Shown: piece by piece, positions 5,199 through 5,206 of the stretch
Layout: every line of letters starts with the position of its first letter
How positions within the stretch are numbered: the stretch's first letter is position 1
NCBI GenBank assembly: GCA_003551265.1
Contig: PUMG01000027.1
Span: 1-5,206 of the forward strand
Length of the DNA stretch: 5,206 bases
Direction: 5' to 3'
Origin: Halovenus sp.
Lineage (GTDB): Archaea > Halobacteriota > Halobacteria > Halobacteriales > Haloarculaceae
Translations under genes and position numbers: made by a program
Notes under the pieces: model-generated
The model's input: only the letters and a program-made list of their open reading frames with translations
Database searches by the model: none
What the model was told of the DNA's origin: nothing

Positions 5199-5206
5199 TG
5201 ATTCAC

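Larger units (their letters stand above)
3910..5206 (+). mobile_element. IS200/IS605-family element of the IS1341 type (tnpB only, no tnpA)
   Basis: The element consists of a left-end hairpin (3925-3939), one tnpB gene (3955-5190) and a right-end hairpin (5178-5198). No Y1 tyrosine transposase (tnpA) is present in the window on either strand, which defines the IS1341 group. Such elements lack terminal inverted repeats and target-site duplications, so the tips cannot be read from one copy. The left tip is an estimate, somewhere around 3900-3920. The right tip is at or just beyond the window end. The tnpB DNA is less GC-rich than the neighbouring genes (about 48-58% in sampled rows), consistent with acquired DNA. 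Without tnpA, movement would depend on a transposase encoded elsewhere in the genome. Confidence 0.8.
5095..5206 (+). ncRNA. Probable TnpB guide-RNA scaffold (reRNA/omegaRNA, 'sotRNA') overlapping the tnpB 3' end
   Basis: The last about 95 bases of tnpB and the 16 bases after it hold three hairpins in a row: TCCAC/GTGGA (5095-5099 and 5104-5108), a strong bulged stem (5123-5152) and a perfect 8-bp stem (5178-5198). In IS200/IS605 elements the guide RNA is taken from this position, sense to tnpB, and ends in a guide copied from the flanking DNA. Sense-overlapping RNAs at IS1341-type tnpB ends have been reported in Halobacterium. The RNA's 5' end cannot be read from sequence, so 5095 marks only the first hairpin. 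The guide would start at the element tip, at or beyond the window edge. Transcription is inferred, not shown. Confidence 0.6.

Noticed and set aside
3910..5206. CRISPR-Cas12 interpretation of the RuvC/zinc-ribbon nuclease
   Set aside because: There is no repeat-spacer array and no adaptation gene. Length, zinc ribbon and end hairpins match IS1341-type TnpB instead.

Overview
The window looks like chromosome from a haloarchaeon (class Halobacteria). The protein-coding DNA is GC-rich and the proteins are rich in Asp and Glu. A leaderless-type archaeal TATA promoter can be read upstream of one gene. Every recognisable gene resembles haloarchaeal family members. Genus and species cannot be fixed from the sequence alone. 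All family assignments come from motifs read by eye, not from database searches.

Layout. Bases 1-618 (+) hold the last 205 residues of a large DEAD/DEAH-box helicase of the Hrq1/MrfA type, with its DUF1998 cysteine-rich domain. It meets, tail to tail with only 9 bp between the stop codons, a class III PLP-dependent aminotransferase (628-1971, -). That gene has its own TATA box and probably a leaderless transcript. Upstream of it on the same strand lies a small PadR-type winged-helix regulator (2048-2323, -). Then comes a roughly 320-bp AT-richer gap (about 47% GC by hand count) with no convincing gene. Next is an asparagine-synthetase-like ATP-pyrophosphatase protein that lacks a complete glutaminase domain (2642-3784, -). 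The right-hand part, from about 3910 to the window edge, is an IS200/IS605-family element of the IS1341 (tnpB-only) type. It carries an apparently intact TnpB RNA-guided nuclease gene (3955-5190, +).

How the parts relate. The four cellular genes do not form an obvious pathway. The aminotransferase, PadR and Asn-synthetase-like genes share a strand but have separate spacing and promoter signals. The mobile element sits head to head with the Asn-synthetase-like gene, about 125 bp or more upstream of its start. The most interesting part is the 3' end of tnpB. There the coding sequence doubles as what looks like a structured right-end/guide-RNA (reRNA, omegaRNA, or in haloarchaea 'sotRNA') scaffold. 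It has a small hairpin, a strong bulged 13-pair hairpin, and a perfect 8-bp terminal hairpin whose 5-nt loop contains the tnpB stop codon. The window ends 8 bases after that last stem, so the element boundary and the guide sequence are not visible.
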